The notes: generated from the letters alone by a model not told the origin. 64,000 bases of DNA from Perilla frutescens (GCA_026008535.1 BRKX01000014.1:50579006-50643005), one strand, 5' to 3'. Shown: positions 47,891 through 61,286, counted from the first letter of the stretch. A program made the numbers and translations.

Positions 47891-49378
47891 TGTTGGGAAA
47901 AATATTATGTTTTGATTTATGTCAAAACAAATCTCTTTCTAAGTACCAAAAACGCAGCAAGATAGGGGGAGTTCTAGCGATAGCTGAGAGTAAGAAGACG
48001 AGGGATCCAACTGAGCTTATCTAGAGAAGGTCAGGAAAGGAGAACCGTCGTAGCTAATCAAGAAGACTTGACCTTTAGAAAGAATGGAGGAGTACCGGCA
48101 GAACAACAATGAAGCTATTCCCGAATAAGACCTAAACCAGTGGAAAATATCAAACAAAGAGAATCAGCGAAGTTGAATCAGTGCGAATACAAAAGACTGA
48201 TCACCTGCTCTGCTATTCATAAAAGTAACCAACGTTTAGAAAAGAATCAGAGAATCGGACATGTTTCTATTTTTGGAAATAAATATCCAACGTTTAGAAG
48301 TCAAAGCTAGAAGACAAAGGTGTGAATACCAAAGGAAAAAACAAGACTGTTTTGTGAGAAGAAGCTAGGCGAATCAGAGTGCTTCCTGAAGTGACTAATG
48401 ACAGAATGTTAGATCAAGGATAAATGGGCAACTCCTGAAGTACAAGAATTCAAAATATTCATCCAACGGATAACTTGAAGTCTGCTCTTATAAAAGGAAG
48501 ACTTCACACACATTTGTGGAGTAATGAATGAACAAATGAACATGTAGAAAAATGAGCAAGCCCTCAAGCATTGAAGCATTCTAGCATTAATCCAAATTTC
48601 TTAATATGATAAGTCCTACCTTTCTGCAGAAAGTTTATTTAACACCTCTGTATAATCTTGGGAGATTTAAAACACTATCTTAACTTCAATAACACCTTAT
48701 CCTATCAAAGAGAAATTGTGAGTTGAAAAGTTCTTTTTTTTTAGGAAAGAGTTGAGAGGTTGTTGAAGCTTGAAATAGAATGAAATATGTCCAGCAATAA
48801 CAATTGTGTGTTGATATTTTTTTTTTTTGAACAAAGAGTTGAGAGGTTGTTGACAGATCTCCAGCAATATTAGTCGAATCTGAGTATCACAAGTGTGAGT
48901 TGTCCTTAGAGTTGATTTACCATGAGTTTTAGATTGTAAATTGTAGAATTCTAAAATCATGGTGTGGACAACTGAGGGAATTTGCAGTACGTTCCGAGTT
49001 GTAAATTGTAGAACTCCGAAAGTATAGTGAATTCTCCTTCACCCATGGATAAAGAGAGGATGTAGGATCCATTTTCGAACCTCTATAATTCAGAGCCGTT
49101 ACTACTTTAATTATTTGTCTATTTATTATGTTCTTGCTCATTATATGTGTTTATCGTGTTTGCATTTCTACTCTGAAATTTACTGACCTGTCTCGTGTCT
49201 CTTGACCAGCTGAGCTTTTGTTATCTTCCATCTACGCCGGTATCTGATCTGCGTTAACCCCAGGTCAGCTGAGGCCTTTGGGCCCCTTATTTCTCAAAAG
49301 TTTGGTTAAGTATTTGTGGGCGGGATTGTTTATTAACCCCCTCTAAATACTTCTGATCAACTGTGTTTGAGACCATCA
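47891..49378. mobile_element. Putative copia-type solo LTR
   Basis: Begins TGTTGGGAAAAATATTATG and ends near CCCCCTCTAAATACTTCTGA...GAGACCATCA, wording I associate with long copia (SIRE/Angela-type) LTRs. No internal domain or second LTR is present and no target duplication was found, so boundaries are tentative. Inside, a block containing AGAGTTGAGAGGTTGTTGA is duplicated (about 48735-48770 and 48835-48865), as is a TTGTAAATTGTAGAA block (48935 and 48998). Confidence 0.4.

Positions 49379-49379
<1 letters not shown>

Positions 49380-49413
<34 letters not shown>
49380..49413. repeat. (AC)n microsatellite
   Basis: About sixteen AC/CA units directly after the putative solo LTR and just before a Helitron-like 5' sequence. 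Confidence 0.92.
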
Positions 49414-49414
<1 letters not shown>

Positions 49415-49417
<3 letters not shown>

Positions 49418-49480
49418 CTATTATAAAAGAGTCTATTATACTTTTTAATTTAAGGTTAATAATGTAATTTAACACATAAT
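49415..49480 (+). mobile_element. Weak Helitron-like 5' end
   Basis: TACTATTATAAAAGAGTC, then AATTTAAGGTTAATAATGTAATTTAA, matches the two stronger copies at 28165 and 46523 but lacks the TC start. It could be a 5'-eroded copy. Confidence 0.35.
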
Positions 49481-50909
49481 ATTTACATAATAATTTTATT
49501 TTTTTAAAGATAATAATGTAATCTAATATATTATATTCAAATTATAATATCCTTAGGTATAGTTTCATCTACATAATAATTTCCAATGAGAAACCCAAAA
49601 AATCATATATTTATTATTTTTAAATTAACCAATCAACTATTCATTGCCAAAATGATTTGATATTATCTTCCAATACTATATATTAATTGGAGGTGTAGAT
49701 ATATCACATTTTGAAAGAAATTAAAATAATCTTAGTTGCAAATACAATACAACTTTTAGAATATTACAATAAAGTGAATAAAATTCACATTCTAAACAAT
49801 TTTGACATTCTACTTCAATAGTAGTATAGTACTATTTTAATTTTTCATAGTTTCATTGATACTTTTGGAAATTTATGGAATGATTTTTTTATTTTTTTTA
49901 CAATGAATGATATAATATGATTTGTTTTTCACTGTATGTTTAATTCATAGTAATATAACTATAAATTAAACTCTTCCTTAGAAAGCATATCTATATGTGT
50001 CCACAAAATAAGGTAAACAATTTATTGTGTCAAGTAAATATCAATTATTTCTACGATATGTGTTGTACTAATTTTGAAATTGTAGCCATAATTTTTGGCG
50101 CATTGTTAGTGTATAAATGAAATGCAATCGTTGTTGTGTGTCCAAATAATTAATATTATTTTCAAATGCTTCTAAATATTTTGTTGAAGTTAATAATTAA
50201 TGTTTAATAATATTATATTATAACTTAAATAAAGTAGACAAAGTTAAACAATGAGAAATATGTCATAAATATTTTATATAGGAGAATTGCTCAAGCAAAT
50301 CAAGTTAATAATAATAAATAAAATACTTATTCTTTATTGAAAATTAAAAATTTATTAATTCATAATAATATGAAATTAATATAATGTTATATCCTTATAA
50401 ATTAAAAATCTAACCACTAATAACAATTTTATGTATATTCATTTATACATGTATAATAATAATATAGCACGCAAAAGATGATAAATAAAATGAATGCATA
50501 TAGTCAAACTTAATGTCTATTTTTTTAATTACTACTTAATGACGATTTTGAGATGTATTTTTGCCTCAAATTAAAAAAAAAATCCATCTCTTTGATTTTA
50601 TTTTTTTAAGCAATATTAATTATAATATTTCTATAATGTATATAATGCATACAAATATGTAATATGTGCATAAAAATATACTTACGACATTAAATTTTTT
50701 AATAGATACTTAAAATATCAATATTATATGCATATATTCATCGATACATGTATAAATAGTAAATAATACACAAAGAAAGATAAATAAAATGAATACATAT
50801 AGTCAATCTTTAAAACTATAATTAAAATTAAATAAATTAAAAAATAAAAATATATAATTTAGCAATTATATTATAAAAATAAAGTATAATTTAAAGAAGT
50901 AAGAAAAAA
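49481..50909. other. AT-rich intergenic DNA
   Basis: No supported gene. Around 50340-50830 are phrases also found, partly inverted, at 40240-40640 in RLP intron 3 (GAATGCATATAGTCAAACTTAATG against its reverse complement), so related old repeats occur in both places. Confidence 0.4.
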
Positions 50910-51270
50910 TGTGAAGCCCGGGACCGAAGCACGAAGCGATTGCCGGTGCAAGGGACGGACAAAGAACGGCTCTTATTAGACTTCCAAGTGAAGGGGCACA
51001 TGAACTAACCGAATCCACACGAAAGAGAGGGATTCTGAGGCTATATAGAAATGAGACTATAGAGTCGAGGAGAGCTTAAAAGATTTGATAGTTGCTACTC
51101 ATACTACAAGCGTCTTCTTTTCTGGCGCTTATTCCACCAGAACTCCAAAGTTAAGCGTGTTTGACCTAGGGCAATCGTACGATGGGTGACCCCTTGTGAA
51201 GTTTAGCATGCTGGAAAGATTCGTGTTGGTTTGTGGGGACAGCCGTGAGTCCGGTAGTCGGGTCGGTTCA
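50910..51270 (+). mobile_element. Cassandra-like solo LTR with 5S rRNA-derived core
   Basis: A 361-bp TG...CA unit flanked by AAAAA on both sides (a low-complexity 5-bp duplication). At about 51131-51215 it contains a 5S rRNA-like sequence: CCAGAACTCC, AGTTAAGCGTG (the 5S A-box region) and GATGGGTGACC (C-box region), in 5S order and spacing. This is the hallmark of Cassandra TRIMs, whose LTRs carry a 5S promoter. It is not a 5S gene: the 5' and 3' stems of 5S are absent or unpaired. Confidence 0.72.
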
Positions 51271-51413
51271 AAAAATAAATTAAATAAATGAAGTAAAAAA
51301 TCATATTAATCTTTTAATATAATTCCAAATAAAAATAATAATTAGGTGATGTAATTATATTTAAAAAATCTAACATTAAAATTAAAAAAAAACACATAAT
51401 TATACAAATTATT

Positions 51414-53238
51414 TGTAACACCCTAAATTCTATAATTTAAAATGTTACTCTTTCTATTCTTTAAAGCGGAAAATTATTAATAAATAATAATTGGTCAAGT
51501 AATTTATTTTTTTTTTCCTTTCTAAAATAATCAAGCTAGAAATCCTAAGAAGAAAATAGAACCATATATTTTCAAAAATATATGTACTTAGATCAAAATA
51601 CCTGCATTTCATAAACACCAAGTTCATTTCAAAAAGCAACTCATAAATTCAAAAATATTAAATTCAAACTTGGATCATTGGTAAAACCATAATATTCAAC
51701 CGGCACATTAAGTTAGTTCAAAAAAAACAACTAAACATGCACAGAATATCAAGTTCAAAATAGTTTACTTTCAGAAACTAGTACAAAAGTTAAGGTCAAG
51801 CGTTGGAAACATTTTGAGAAAGTTCACCCCCATTTCCATCGCGCTGCTCCCAGCTCACTGACTTGAAAACATTTAAAAATGTGGGGTGAGCACTCTTAAA
51901 ACGTACTCAGTGGTGGGGGATCATGAGCATTTCTTACTTTTTATCCATCAGAAATAAATCGCAGGAATAATGGATTTAGGGTACTCTTCTTCTGATTCTA
52001 GAATACATCTTGAACTATGTATACGACATATTCTGGTGCGTACAAAATGCTTCTATGCGTATAAAACGCTATTCTGTGCGTATAAAACGCTATCCACATT
52101 CCATCCACGATAATTCAAGTTGGATTAAAATCATTTCTGACTCAAAAAGCATATAACATATACTTTTATTTCAAAAATAATAATTTCACCCACCTGAGAA
52201 TAATGAGCACCTAAACTTGAGCAGAGAATCACAAAATAGACGAAGATCCTAATTGCGCCGCACCTAATATTAAATAATATCAATTAAATCATTCATGTTG
52301 AATTATAAAATTAAAATTAAACTAGATTTGGAAACTAACCTTCTTTGTATTCTATCTTCAGCTCATTACCGTGTATAATTCTTTTATTTCCTAATCATCT
52401 TATAAAATTTGAAGAGATCTTGCTTGATATATATATATATATTTTTTTTTCATGCCTAATTAAGGAATGATATGATATATATATATATATATAAGCCCAC
52501 CGCCGCCGCCTTATTTCTAAATTTTCACCGCCTCATCTCATCATAATCATCTTTACTTCTGCCGCCTTATTTCATCATAGTCATCTTAATTATATTATAT
52601 TGCATTTTAGGGGATAAAATGAAGAGTGAGGTGGTTAGTCATCCAAGTTGATATATTAGAAGTATCTAGCAAAACAAATTAGATTTCTTCTCATGCATGG
52701 CCAACCTACTAGCTTTTATGTATCCCAAAGTTATTTTATGGACACGTATTCATAATCTTTACCACTAGTTATTACTATTGTAATTATCTTTACAAAGTAT
52801 TTTTATTTTACATTATTAAATCTCACACCCAATAAACTCTAATATATATCATTTATTTTTCTTCTTTATCTTAATGTCTTTGATATTATTATTATTATAC
52901 AAATGAATTTATCTAATGTGTAGATATATATATATATATATAATAAATCATAAGTGATTTATGTAGTCAAAATAAAATTATACTCTTAACTTATATAACT
53001 TTTATCTAAACAAGACTAGAAAAAGAAAATATATATTATATGGCTCAAACTAAACTTTTAAAACCCAAATAATAATAATTACAAATATTCTTGATATACA
53101 CTAGGGGCGCAACTTCGGACTCCCTCAAGTCCAACTAATTTTATTGAGCGTTATTAAATAAATAAAAAGTCAATTTTTTTTTTTAAAACAATCAATTAAT
53201 TTTCATAGTTTTAAATCACGTAGAAGTGGGATGTTACA
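51414..53238 (-). repeat. 3' LTR of the Ty3 element
   Basis: 1,825 bp, bounded by TG/CA (plus strand TGTAACACCC...GGATGTTACA). Paired with 58124-59940; the two differ by a few tens of substitutions and small indels, many of them C/T or G/A, so the insertion is fairly young. The target duplication TTATT lies at 51409-51413. It includes a GCGTATAAAACGCTAT cluster near 52040-52095. Confidence 0.95.
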
Positions 53239-53286
53239 ATCTTACCCACTTAAAAAAATTTCGTCCTCGAAATTTATCTTACTAGG

Positions 53287-56200
53287 TTATCCTAAGGATG
53301 GATATTTAGCTAGGATTTCTTCTTCGCGTTCCCAAGTTGCTTCTTCTTTTCCGTGCCTACTCCACTGCACTCTAATTAGCGAAACTTGTCTATTCCTCAA
53401 TTCATGAGTCTTTCTATCGAGAACAGCAACAGGCTCCTCTTCATAGGTTAAGTCTTTGTTGAGTTGTATGTCTTCATAGTTGATGGTGTGACTTGGCTCA
53501 TGTAAATACTTCCTTAGCATAGAAACATGAAAGACATCGTGCACCAACGACAATCCGGGTGGTAGAGCTAGGCGATAAGCCACATCACCAATTTGTTCTA
53601 AGATTTCAAAAGGTCCAATAAAATGAGGTCTTAATTTTCCTTTCTTCCCAAATCTCAACATCCCCTTCATAGGAGCGACCTTCAAAAACACTTTGTCACC
53701 TATCTCAAAATGTAAATCTTTTTTCCTTTTGTTAGCGTACGATTTCTATCGATCTTGAGCAACTTTAATGTTACCTCGAATCTTCTCCACTGCTTCCAAC
53801 GTTCTTTCAACTATTTTGGGACCTAAAATTTTTCTCTCTCCAACTTCATCCCAATATGCCGGTGATCTACATTTTCATCTGTATAGCGCTTCATATGGAG
53901 CCATGCCAATGCTAGAGTGGAAGCTATTGTTATAAGCAAATTCCACTAACGGTAGATGCGCCTCCCAGCTACCTCCTAAATCCATGACGCAAGTTCGTAA
54001 CATATCTTCCAATATTTGTATAGTTCTTTCTGATTGGCCATCTATCTGAGGATGATATGCAGTTGAAAACTTTAGCTTCGTGCCCAATGCTGCATGTAAG
54101 CTCGTCCAAAATCTTGATGTGAAACGGGGATCTCGATCTGATATTATGGACACTGGGACTCCGTGTAGTTGGACTACTTCTCGAATGTATAGCTGAGCGA
54201 GTTGATCCATAGTGAACGTCATTCGTACGGGTAAAAAGTGAGCTGATTTTGTCAGTCGATCAACTATAACCCAAATCGCATCATGATTCTTCACAGTCTT
54301 GGGAAGTCTGACCACAAAATCCATGGTAATATGCTCCCATTTCCATTCTGGTATTTCCAGAGGATTCAACAATCCTGACGGTCTTTGGTGCTCTGCTTTT
54401 ACTTGCTGACAGGCCAAACATCGTGCAACATAGTCAGCAATCGATTTCTTCATGCCATACCACCAAAAACTTCTTTTTAAGTCTTGATACATCTTAGTAC
54501 TTCCAGGATGTGCTGTGTAAGGCGTTCGATGTGCCTCATCTAAAATTTCTCTCATGATCTTGTTGTTCGGCACACAAATTCTGCCCTTAAAGAGTAGAGC
54601 CCCATCTGATGATATCGTGAATCCCTTAGAATCGTCCGACACTTCTCTTGCTCGCATCTTTTCTAGAAAACCATCTTCTTTTTGTACCACTTTAATTCTA
54701 TCTCGTAGCGTCGGTTGCACTACTAATGCTGCGATTATAGCATTAGCTTCTTCTGGTGTGGACACAACCTCGAGACTCAACTTCTCAAAATCCTTAATCA
54801 ACTCTTCTTGCTGCGTGATTCCCTTAGTAGGATTCACTTTCTTTCGACTAAGTGCATCAGCCACAATGTTGGCTTTTCCGGAGTGATACATGATCGTACA
54901 GTCATAGTCTATAACTAATTCCAGCCACCTTCTTTGCCTCATATTCAATTCTTTCTGAGTGAAAAAGTATTTAAGACTTTTATGATCCGTATAGATTTCA
55001 CACTTACCTCCATAGAGATAATGTCTCCAAATCTTCAATGCATGCACAACAGCGGCCAACTCTAGATCATGAGTGGGATAATTCAACTCATGAGGCTTCA
55101 ATTGTCTAGAAGCATAAGCAACTACCTTTCCCTGTTGCATCAAGACGCATCCTAGTCCTTGTTTTGATGCATCACTGTAAATGACAAATCCCTTTGATCC
55201 ATCAGGGATGGTCAATACTGGGGCTGTTACCAATCTCTGTTTCAACTCCTGGAAACTCTTCTCACATTTTTCTGTCCATTCAAAAGATACCCCCTTTCGT
55301 GTTAATTGCGTGAGTGGTTCAGCTATCTTGGAGAATCCTCAAATAAACCTCCGGTAGTATCCAGCCATTCCCAGAAAACTCCTCACTTCTCCCACATTTG
55401 TTGGTGGACTCCAATTGTTGACAGCTTCTACTTTTGTTGGATCAACCTCGATACCTTCAGCAGTCACTACGTGCCCAAGGAATACTATTCGATCTAACCA
55501 AAAATCACACTTTTTGAATTTAGCATACAATTTATCTTTTCTTAAAGTTTCCAGCACAACTCTCAGGTGCGCTGCGTGTTGCTCCTTATCTTTTGAATAA
55601 ATCAGGATGTCATCAATGAACACAATGACGAATTGATCTAAATATGGATGAAATACCCGATTCATTAGATCCATGAACACTCCTGGTGCATTAGATAATC
55701 CAAAAGGCATCAGCACAAACTCATAATGATCATATCTTGTCCTGAAAGCCGTCTTAGGGATATCGTCTTCCTTCACCTTCAATTGGTGGTATCCTGATCT
55801 CAGATCTATCTTTGAAAACACACTAGCCCCTCGAAGTTGATCAAACAAATCATCAATCCTCGACAAAGGGTACTTATTCTTTATTGTGAGATAGTTTAGA
55901 TCTCGATAATCTATACACGTTCTCATACTACCATCTTTCTTCTTCACAAATAGAACCGGTGCTCCCCATGGTGAAACACTTGGCCGAATATACCCTTTGT
56001 CAAGTAACTCTTGAAGTTGGACCTTCAACTCTTGTAACTCTGATGGTGTCATTCGATATGGTGCTTTAGACATTGGTGTTGCTCCTGGCATTAAGTCTAT
56101 CGTGAACTCCACTTGTCGATTTGGCGGTAATCCGGGTATCTCTTCAGGAAAAACATCCACAAAATCTCTAACTATTGGCACCTCTTCCAATGTCGGTTCA

Positions 56201-57717
56201 GTTGGCGTAGTCCCAATAATACTTACTAAGAATCCTTGGCAGCCACATTTCTTCAACATCTTCTTAGCTTTCATTGCTGATATGATTCTTGGTCTTCCAC
56301 CTAGCTTAGCTCCGTGGAAGATAAACTTTTCCTCGTCTGGTTTTTGAAATACTACTTCTAGTTCACGACAACATATAGTCGCAAAACTTCTGCTTAACGA
56401 GTCCATTCCCAAGATTAAATCAAATTCTTGCATCTTGAGAGCATGTAAATCAGCTACAAGCTCTTTCCTCCCAAAATCCAATTTAACATCTTTAGCAACC
56501 CTATCAGTTCTTAATGTCTCTCCAGCAGGAATTCTTACATTGAGGGCTAAGTTTTCTACTTCTAAACTTAGTCCTAGCTTAGCACAAAGCTCAGTTGAAA
56601 TAAAAGAGTGTGAAGCACCCGAATCAAACAGAGCTAAAGCTGGCATTCCAAAAATTGTTATCATACCTGACATCATGCTACTATTTTCCCCAGCTTCTTG
56701 TTGTGTGAAGGCAAAAAGTCGTGCATTACCACCTTTCTTTGGCTCCTCACGTCGCTTCTTGGGACAATTTGTTGAGATATGTCCTGGCTCATGACATGTA
56801 TAACAAACTCCTTTACCCCAAAAATAGGGTCCTGTATATGGCTTCTTGCATTCTGGACATGGAGGAACTCCTGTAGGTGCTCTATTTGCGGGACGAACTT
56901 CAGTTCTCTCCTTCTTTATAGGAAAATTCTCATTTCCCCTATTGTGATTATCCCATTTTCTTTTACCACGGGGATCTGTATTTCTTGGAAGAGCTTTATC
57001 TACTTCTAGTCCGGTAGCTACTTCATGAGCTTGTTTAACAGCTTGTCCGTAGTCAACGATCCTCTATGCCGCTAGAATTCCACGTATCTCTGATCGAAGG
57101 TCTCTCATGAACCAGTCTGCTTTTTGATCCTCAGCATCTAGTAGACGTGCTGCGTAACGTGAGAGTTGATTAAACCTTCGCTCGTACTCTTTGACTGACA
57201 AGTTACCTTGCTTCAATTCCAAGAATTCAGTTTGCTTCTGCATACGAAAAGCACGAGAAAAGTACTTGTCCATAACGATCTCTTTAAACCTATCCCAAGT
57301 CAAGTCTTCACGTTCTTCTTCGGTCATGCCAGTTTTGTACGACTTCCACCAGTGGCCAGCATCTTCAGTGAATTGAAAGACTGCACATGAGATCTTGTGT
57401 GCATCATCGCACTCTATATGTTCGAAAATCCGTTCAAGCTCCATTATCCATTCTTCGAGAACGAGTGGTCCACTCCTACCATTGAATCTAGGTGGAGTGT
57501 AGCGACGAAATTGCTCGATCACCTGATTAGTGGTTGGCGGAATAGGTGCATTAGGTGCTGCATTTTGGTTCACTGTAGCATGTGTTTGTTGTTGTACGAA
57601 TCCCTGTAGTGCTTTAATCAGTTCTGGCACAAAGTTGCCACCGCCTGCATTTGGTGGTTGATTGGCCTTGGGATTCCGTGGTGGATTATGATTGAGAGGT
57701 GGTCGTCCACGTCTCAT
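53287..57717 (-). pseudogene. Ty3 gag-pol polyprotein gene, interrupted by stop codons
   Basis: Start ATG at 57715-57717 (MRRGRPP). Domains in order: gag (FTEDAGHWW, about 57340), CCHC zinc knuckle ([14 protein letters not shown], about 56765-56806), aspartic protease ([11 protein letters not shown], about 56620-56650), reverse transcriptase (VFIDDIL, about 55600-55630), RNase H ([10 protein letters not shown], about 55150), integrase (zinc-binding H-H-C-C about 54400-54530, then MDFVVRLPK and SDRDPRF of the D,D,E core), and a chromodomain-like end (VQWSRHGKEEATWE, about 53310-53360) closing at 53287. In-frame stops: TAG 57064-57066, TGA 55339-55341, TGA 53875-53877, TAG 53746-53748. Between stops the frame is kept, with no frameshift noticed, so decay is by point mutation. 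The product cannot be made as one protein. Confidence 0.93.
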
Positions 57718-58102
57718 ACTTCTGTAATACGCATAGGTAAACGAATGAACACATACTACTAAATTCAAGCCAAATAATAAGTATCTGAATATTTTGAATC
57801 TAAATAGGGAAAACATCTACGGAAAATGTTTCTATGTTCACTCTAAATTTCGAGGACTAAAATAATTTCTTTCTCATTCATCATATGCATTTAAACATAA
57901 TAAAACTTTTCTGCATAAATCATTTCTCATCATTCACAGAGTATCTGAAATTTTTCTTAATGCTCACCACATTAAACAACTTTGCAAAATAAATAAATCA
58001 AGCAAAGTACCTTGGAGCAGGAGCACGTGGCAGAAATGGGTGGCGTATCATAAAATCAAACAATTTAATTCTTTCGAACACATTGAGTATACATGAAGGT
58101 AG

Positions 58103-58118
58103 ACCTGCTCTGATACCA
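58103..58118 (-). other. Primer-binding site of the Ty3 element
   Basis: Minus-strand TGGTATCAGAGCAGGT, five bases inside the 5' LTR, complementary to the 3' end of initiator methionine tRNA, the usual primer for this retrotransposon class. Confidence 0.9.
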
Positions 58119-58123
58119 CTAAA

Positions 58124-59940
58124 TGTAACACCCTAAATTCTATAATTTAAAATGTTACTCTTTCTATTCTTTAAAGCGGAAAATTATTAATAAATAATAA
58201 TTGGTCAAGTAATTTATTTTTTTTTTCCTTTCTAAAATAATCAAGCTAGAAATCCTAAGAAGAAAATAGAACCATATATTTTTAGAAATATATGTACTTA
58301 GATCAAAATACCTGCATTTCATAAACACCAAGTTCATTTCAAAAAGCAACTCATAAGTTCAAAAATATTAAATTCAAACTTGGAACATTGGTAAAACCAT
58401 AATATTCAACCGGCACATTAAGTTAGTTAAAAAAAAACAACTAAACATGCACAAAATATCAAGTTCAAAATAGTTTACTTTCAGAAACTAGTACAAAAGT
58501 TAAGGTCAAGCGCTGGAAACATTTTGAGAAAGTTCACCTCCATTTCCATCACGCTGCTCCCAGCTCACTGACTGGAAACATTTAAAAATGTGGGGTGAGC
58601 ACTCTTAAAACGTACTCAGTGGGGGGGATCATGAGCATTTCTTACTTTTTATCCATCAGAAATAAATCGCAGGAATAATGGATTTAGGGTACTCTTCTTC
58701 TGATTCTAGAATACATCTTAAACTATGCATAGGACATATTCTGGTGCGTACAAAACGCTTCTATGCGTATAAAATGCTATTCTGTGCGTATAAAACGCTA
58801 TCCACATTCCCTCCACGATAATTCAAGTTGGATTAAAATCATTTCTGACTCAAAAAGCATATAACATATACTTTTATTTCAAAAATAATAATTTCACCCA
58901 CCTGAGAATAATGAGCACCTAAAATTGAGCAGAGAATCACAAAATAGACGAAGATCCTAATTGCGCCGCACCTAATATTAAATAATATCAATTAAATCAT
59001 TCATGTTGAATTATAAAATTAAAATTAAACTAGATTTGGAAACTAACCTTCTTTGTATTCTATCTTCAGCTCACTACCGTGTATAATTCTTTTATTTCCT
59101 AATCATCTTATAAAATTTGAAGAGATCTTGCTTGATATATATATATATATATATTTTTTTCATGCCTAATTAAGGAATGATATGATATATATATATATAT
59201 ATAAGCCCACCGCCGCCGCCTTATTTCTCAATTTCTACCGCCTCATCTCATCATAATCATCTTTACTTCTGCCGCCTTATTTCATCAGTCATCTTAATTA
59301 TATTATATTGCATTTTAGGGGATAAAATGAAGAGTGAGGTGGTTGGTCATCCAAGTTGATATATTAGAAGTATCTAGCAAAACAAATTAGATTTCTTCTC
59401 ATGCATGGCCGACCTACTAGCTTTTATGTATCCCAAAGTTATTTTATGGACACATATTCATAATCTTTACCACTAGTTATTACTATTGTAATTATCTTTA
59501 CAAAGTATTTTTATTTTACATTATTAAATCTCACACCCAATAAACTCTAATATATATCATTTATTTTTCTTCTTTATCTTAATGTCTTTGATATTATTAT
59601 TATTATACAAATGAATTTATCTAATGTGTAGATATATATATATATAATTAATCATAAGTGATTTATGTAGTCAAAATAAAATTATACTCTTAACTTATAT
59701 AACTTTTATCTAAACAAGACTAGAAAAAGAAAATATATATTATATGGCTCAAACTAAACTTTTAAAACCCAAATAATAATAATTACAAATATTCTTGATA
59801 TACACTAGGGGCGCAACTTCGGACTCCCTCAAGTCCAACTAATTTTATTGAGCGTTATTAAATAAATAAAAAGTCAATTTTTTTTAAAAACAATCAATTA
59901 ATTTTCATAGTTTTAAATCACGTAGAAGTGGGATGTTACA
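58124..59940 (-). repeat. 5' LTR of the Ty3 element
   Basis: 1,817 bp, partner of 51414-53238. It would supply the element's promoter, reading toward lower coordinates. It has the same CGCCGCCGCC patch and (AT)n runs as the other LTR, with small length differences at the AT runs. Confidence 0.95.
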
Positions 59941-59996
59941 TTATTAATCTAATTATTTAATTTAGGAATAAAAAAATTAATTAAACATAACTATTA

Positions 59997-60021
59997 GTGT
60001 GTGTGTGTGTGTGTGTGTGTG
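59997..60021. repeat. (GT)n microsatellite
   Basis: Twelve or thirteen GT units shortly after the Ty3 element. Confidence 0.9.
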
Positions 60022-60064
60022 TGAATATTTACATAATTCTACATTAGCACACTTGGTTCAGTGC

Positions 60065-60170
60065 ATGTAAACGTCGCTAATTTAATTACATCGTTAATTA
60101 TGTCGTTAAAATGAGCAATAACGAGCTTTTTAAAAGACAGATCAAGTCATTAAAACGCGCATTTTTGTTG
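60065..60170. mobile_element. Eroded CACTA-type terminal sequence
   Basis: AACGTCGCTAATTTAATTAC, CGTTAATTATGTCGTTAAAA and AAAACGCGCATTTTTGTTGTG resemble the sub-terminal motifs and right end (TTTTTTGTAGTG) of the CACTA elements at 10303 and 20206. Both the left end and a target duplication are missing. Confidence 0.35.
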
Positions 60171-61286
60171 TGTAAGTGATAAAATTTGAAATCTACTAAA
60201 TTACGTATCCCCTGATTCTAAAAGAAAATTACTAAATAATTTTATGAGTAATTGCATATTATATTTAAGTAGGTTTTATTTGAGATGCGCTATTTAATTT
60301 ATACTTCTATAAGTATGTAACTCACAAAATTAAAGCAATAACAAAGTGAAAAATGAAATAATCATACTTGCCATTAACATAAATTAAACTTGATCAATGT
60401 TGAAATTATATAATCAAGTCGATGTGTTTGACAGAAACTGCTTAAAAGTGTTCTAGATAGAAATAAGAACAAATAAATAAAAAGCAGTAAAAATATATGA
60501 GATTGATAACCCAGTTCGGTTATCAACCTACTCTGGGGAAATTTAGCCCAAACTTAAAGATTCGTTCACTACTCCTTCGTGAAGACTATTTAGGATATGT
60601 ATACATATAGGAATTCCTCATTATGTTGTCTTTTCTTACAAGACGAACTCTTTGGTAAATGAAAGTTGTGAGATCCCCCTCACAATCGTGAATACTAACC
60701 TTCCCTAGCTACTTACGACTTCACTTGCACTCTCTTCCGATATCACGAACAAAACATATCAAACAACCCTCAAGTGTTTGTCTCGCAAAAATACTCAATG
60801 CTAGACTATCACCTTGAACATATTAAGGAACAACCAAAACAATCAAGTGCCTATGATTGGCACTAACAAATGTGTTACAATTAAGGAAAAGACAAAGTGA
60901 ATTAAAATTTAAAGAATCAGACTATCCATTTATATGAATAAAACTTCATCAATGTTTTTAATTGGGAGAGTCATATCACTCAATTATAATATATTTAGTA
61001 GAATTCCAACATTGATAAGTGTTAATTACCAAGATCTATTTTGACAGATAAAACACTCTACATAAAAACTATAACCAAATTAAGATCGGCCACATAATTA
61101 GAATAAGCTAACAAGACAAGTAATTTTTAAAATATTTTCCAAAAAATCTTCTTTCTTTTTTCTTTCAATGTTGAAGATGATAATTGAAATATTATATATT
61201 GGAAAACTTGTAAATTTTAAAACTAAAGAATTAATTAAAAAGGGGCATACTATACCATGTTCTAAAGAGTGGAAAATATTACGAAC
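60171..61286. other. Repeat-derived DNA left of the Helitron 3' end
   Basis: 60505-60860 is less AT-rich and contains GATAACCCAGTTCGGTTATC, a 20-bp imperfect palindrome, followed by wording I associate with copia-type repeat DNA. No second terminus is visible. No gene is supported. Confidence 0.35.

Larger units (their letters stand above)
51414..59940 (-). mobile_element. Full-length Ty3 (gypsy) chromovirus, 8.5 kb
   Basis: Complete structure: two ~1.82-kb LTRs, target duplication TTATT at 51409-51413 and 59941-59945, a tRNA-Met-type primer-binding site next to the 5' LTR (58103-58118), and an internal region in the order gag, protease, reverse transcriptase, RNase H, integrase, chromodomain on the minus strand. 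The integrase-after-RT order defines Ty3. The C-terminal chromodomain-like segment and the LRKY...SH signature suggest the Tekay/Del branch (inference). In-frame stops in gag-pol make this copy non-autonomous. Confidence 0.95.

Noticed and set aside
51131..51215. 5S rRNA gene
   Set aside because: Only the promoter-like core is 5S-like; the terminal stem halves are missing and the unit lies inside a TG...CA LTR with flanking repeats.
51454..51639. 61-codon frame repeated at 58164-58349
   Set aside because: It is duplicated only because it lies in both LTRs of the Ty3 element; no domain.
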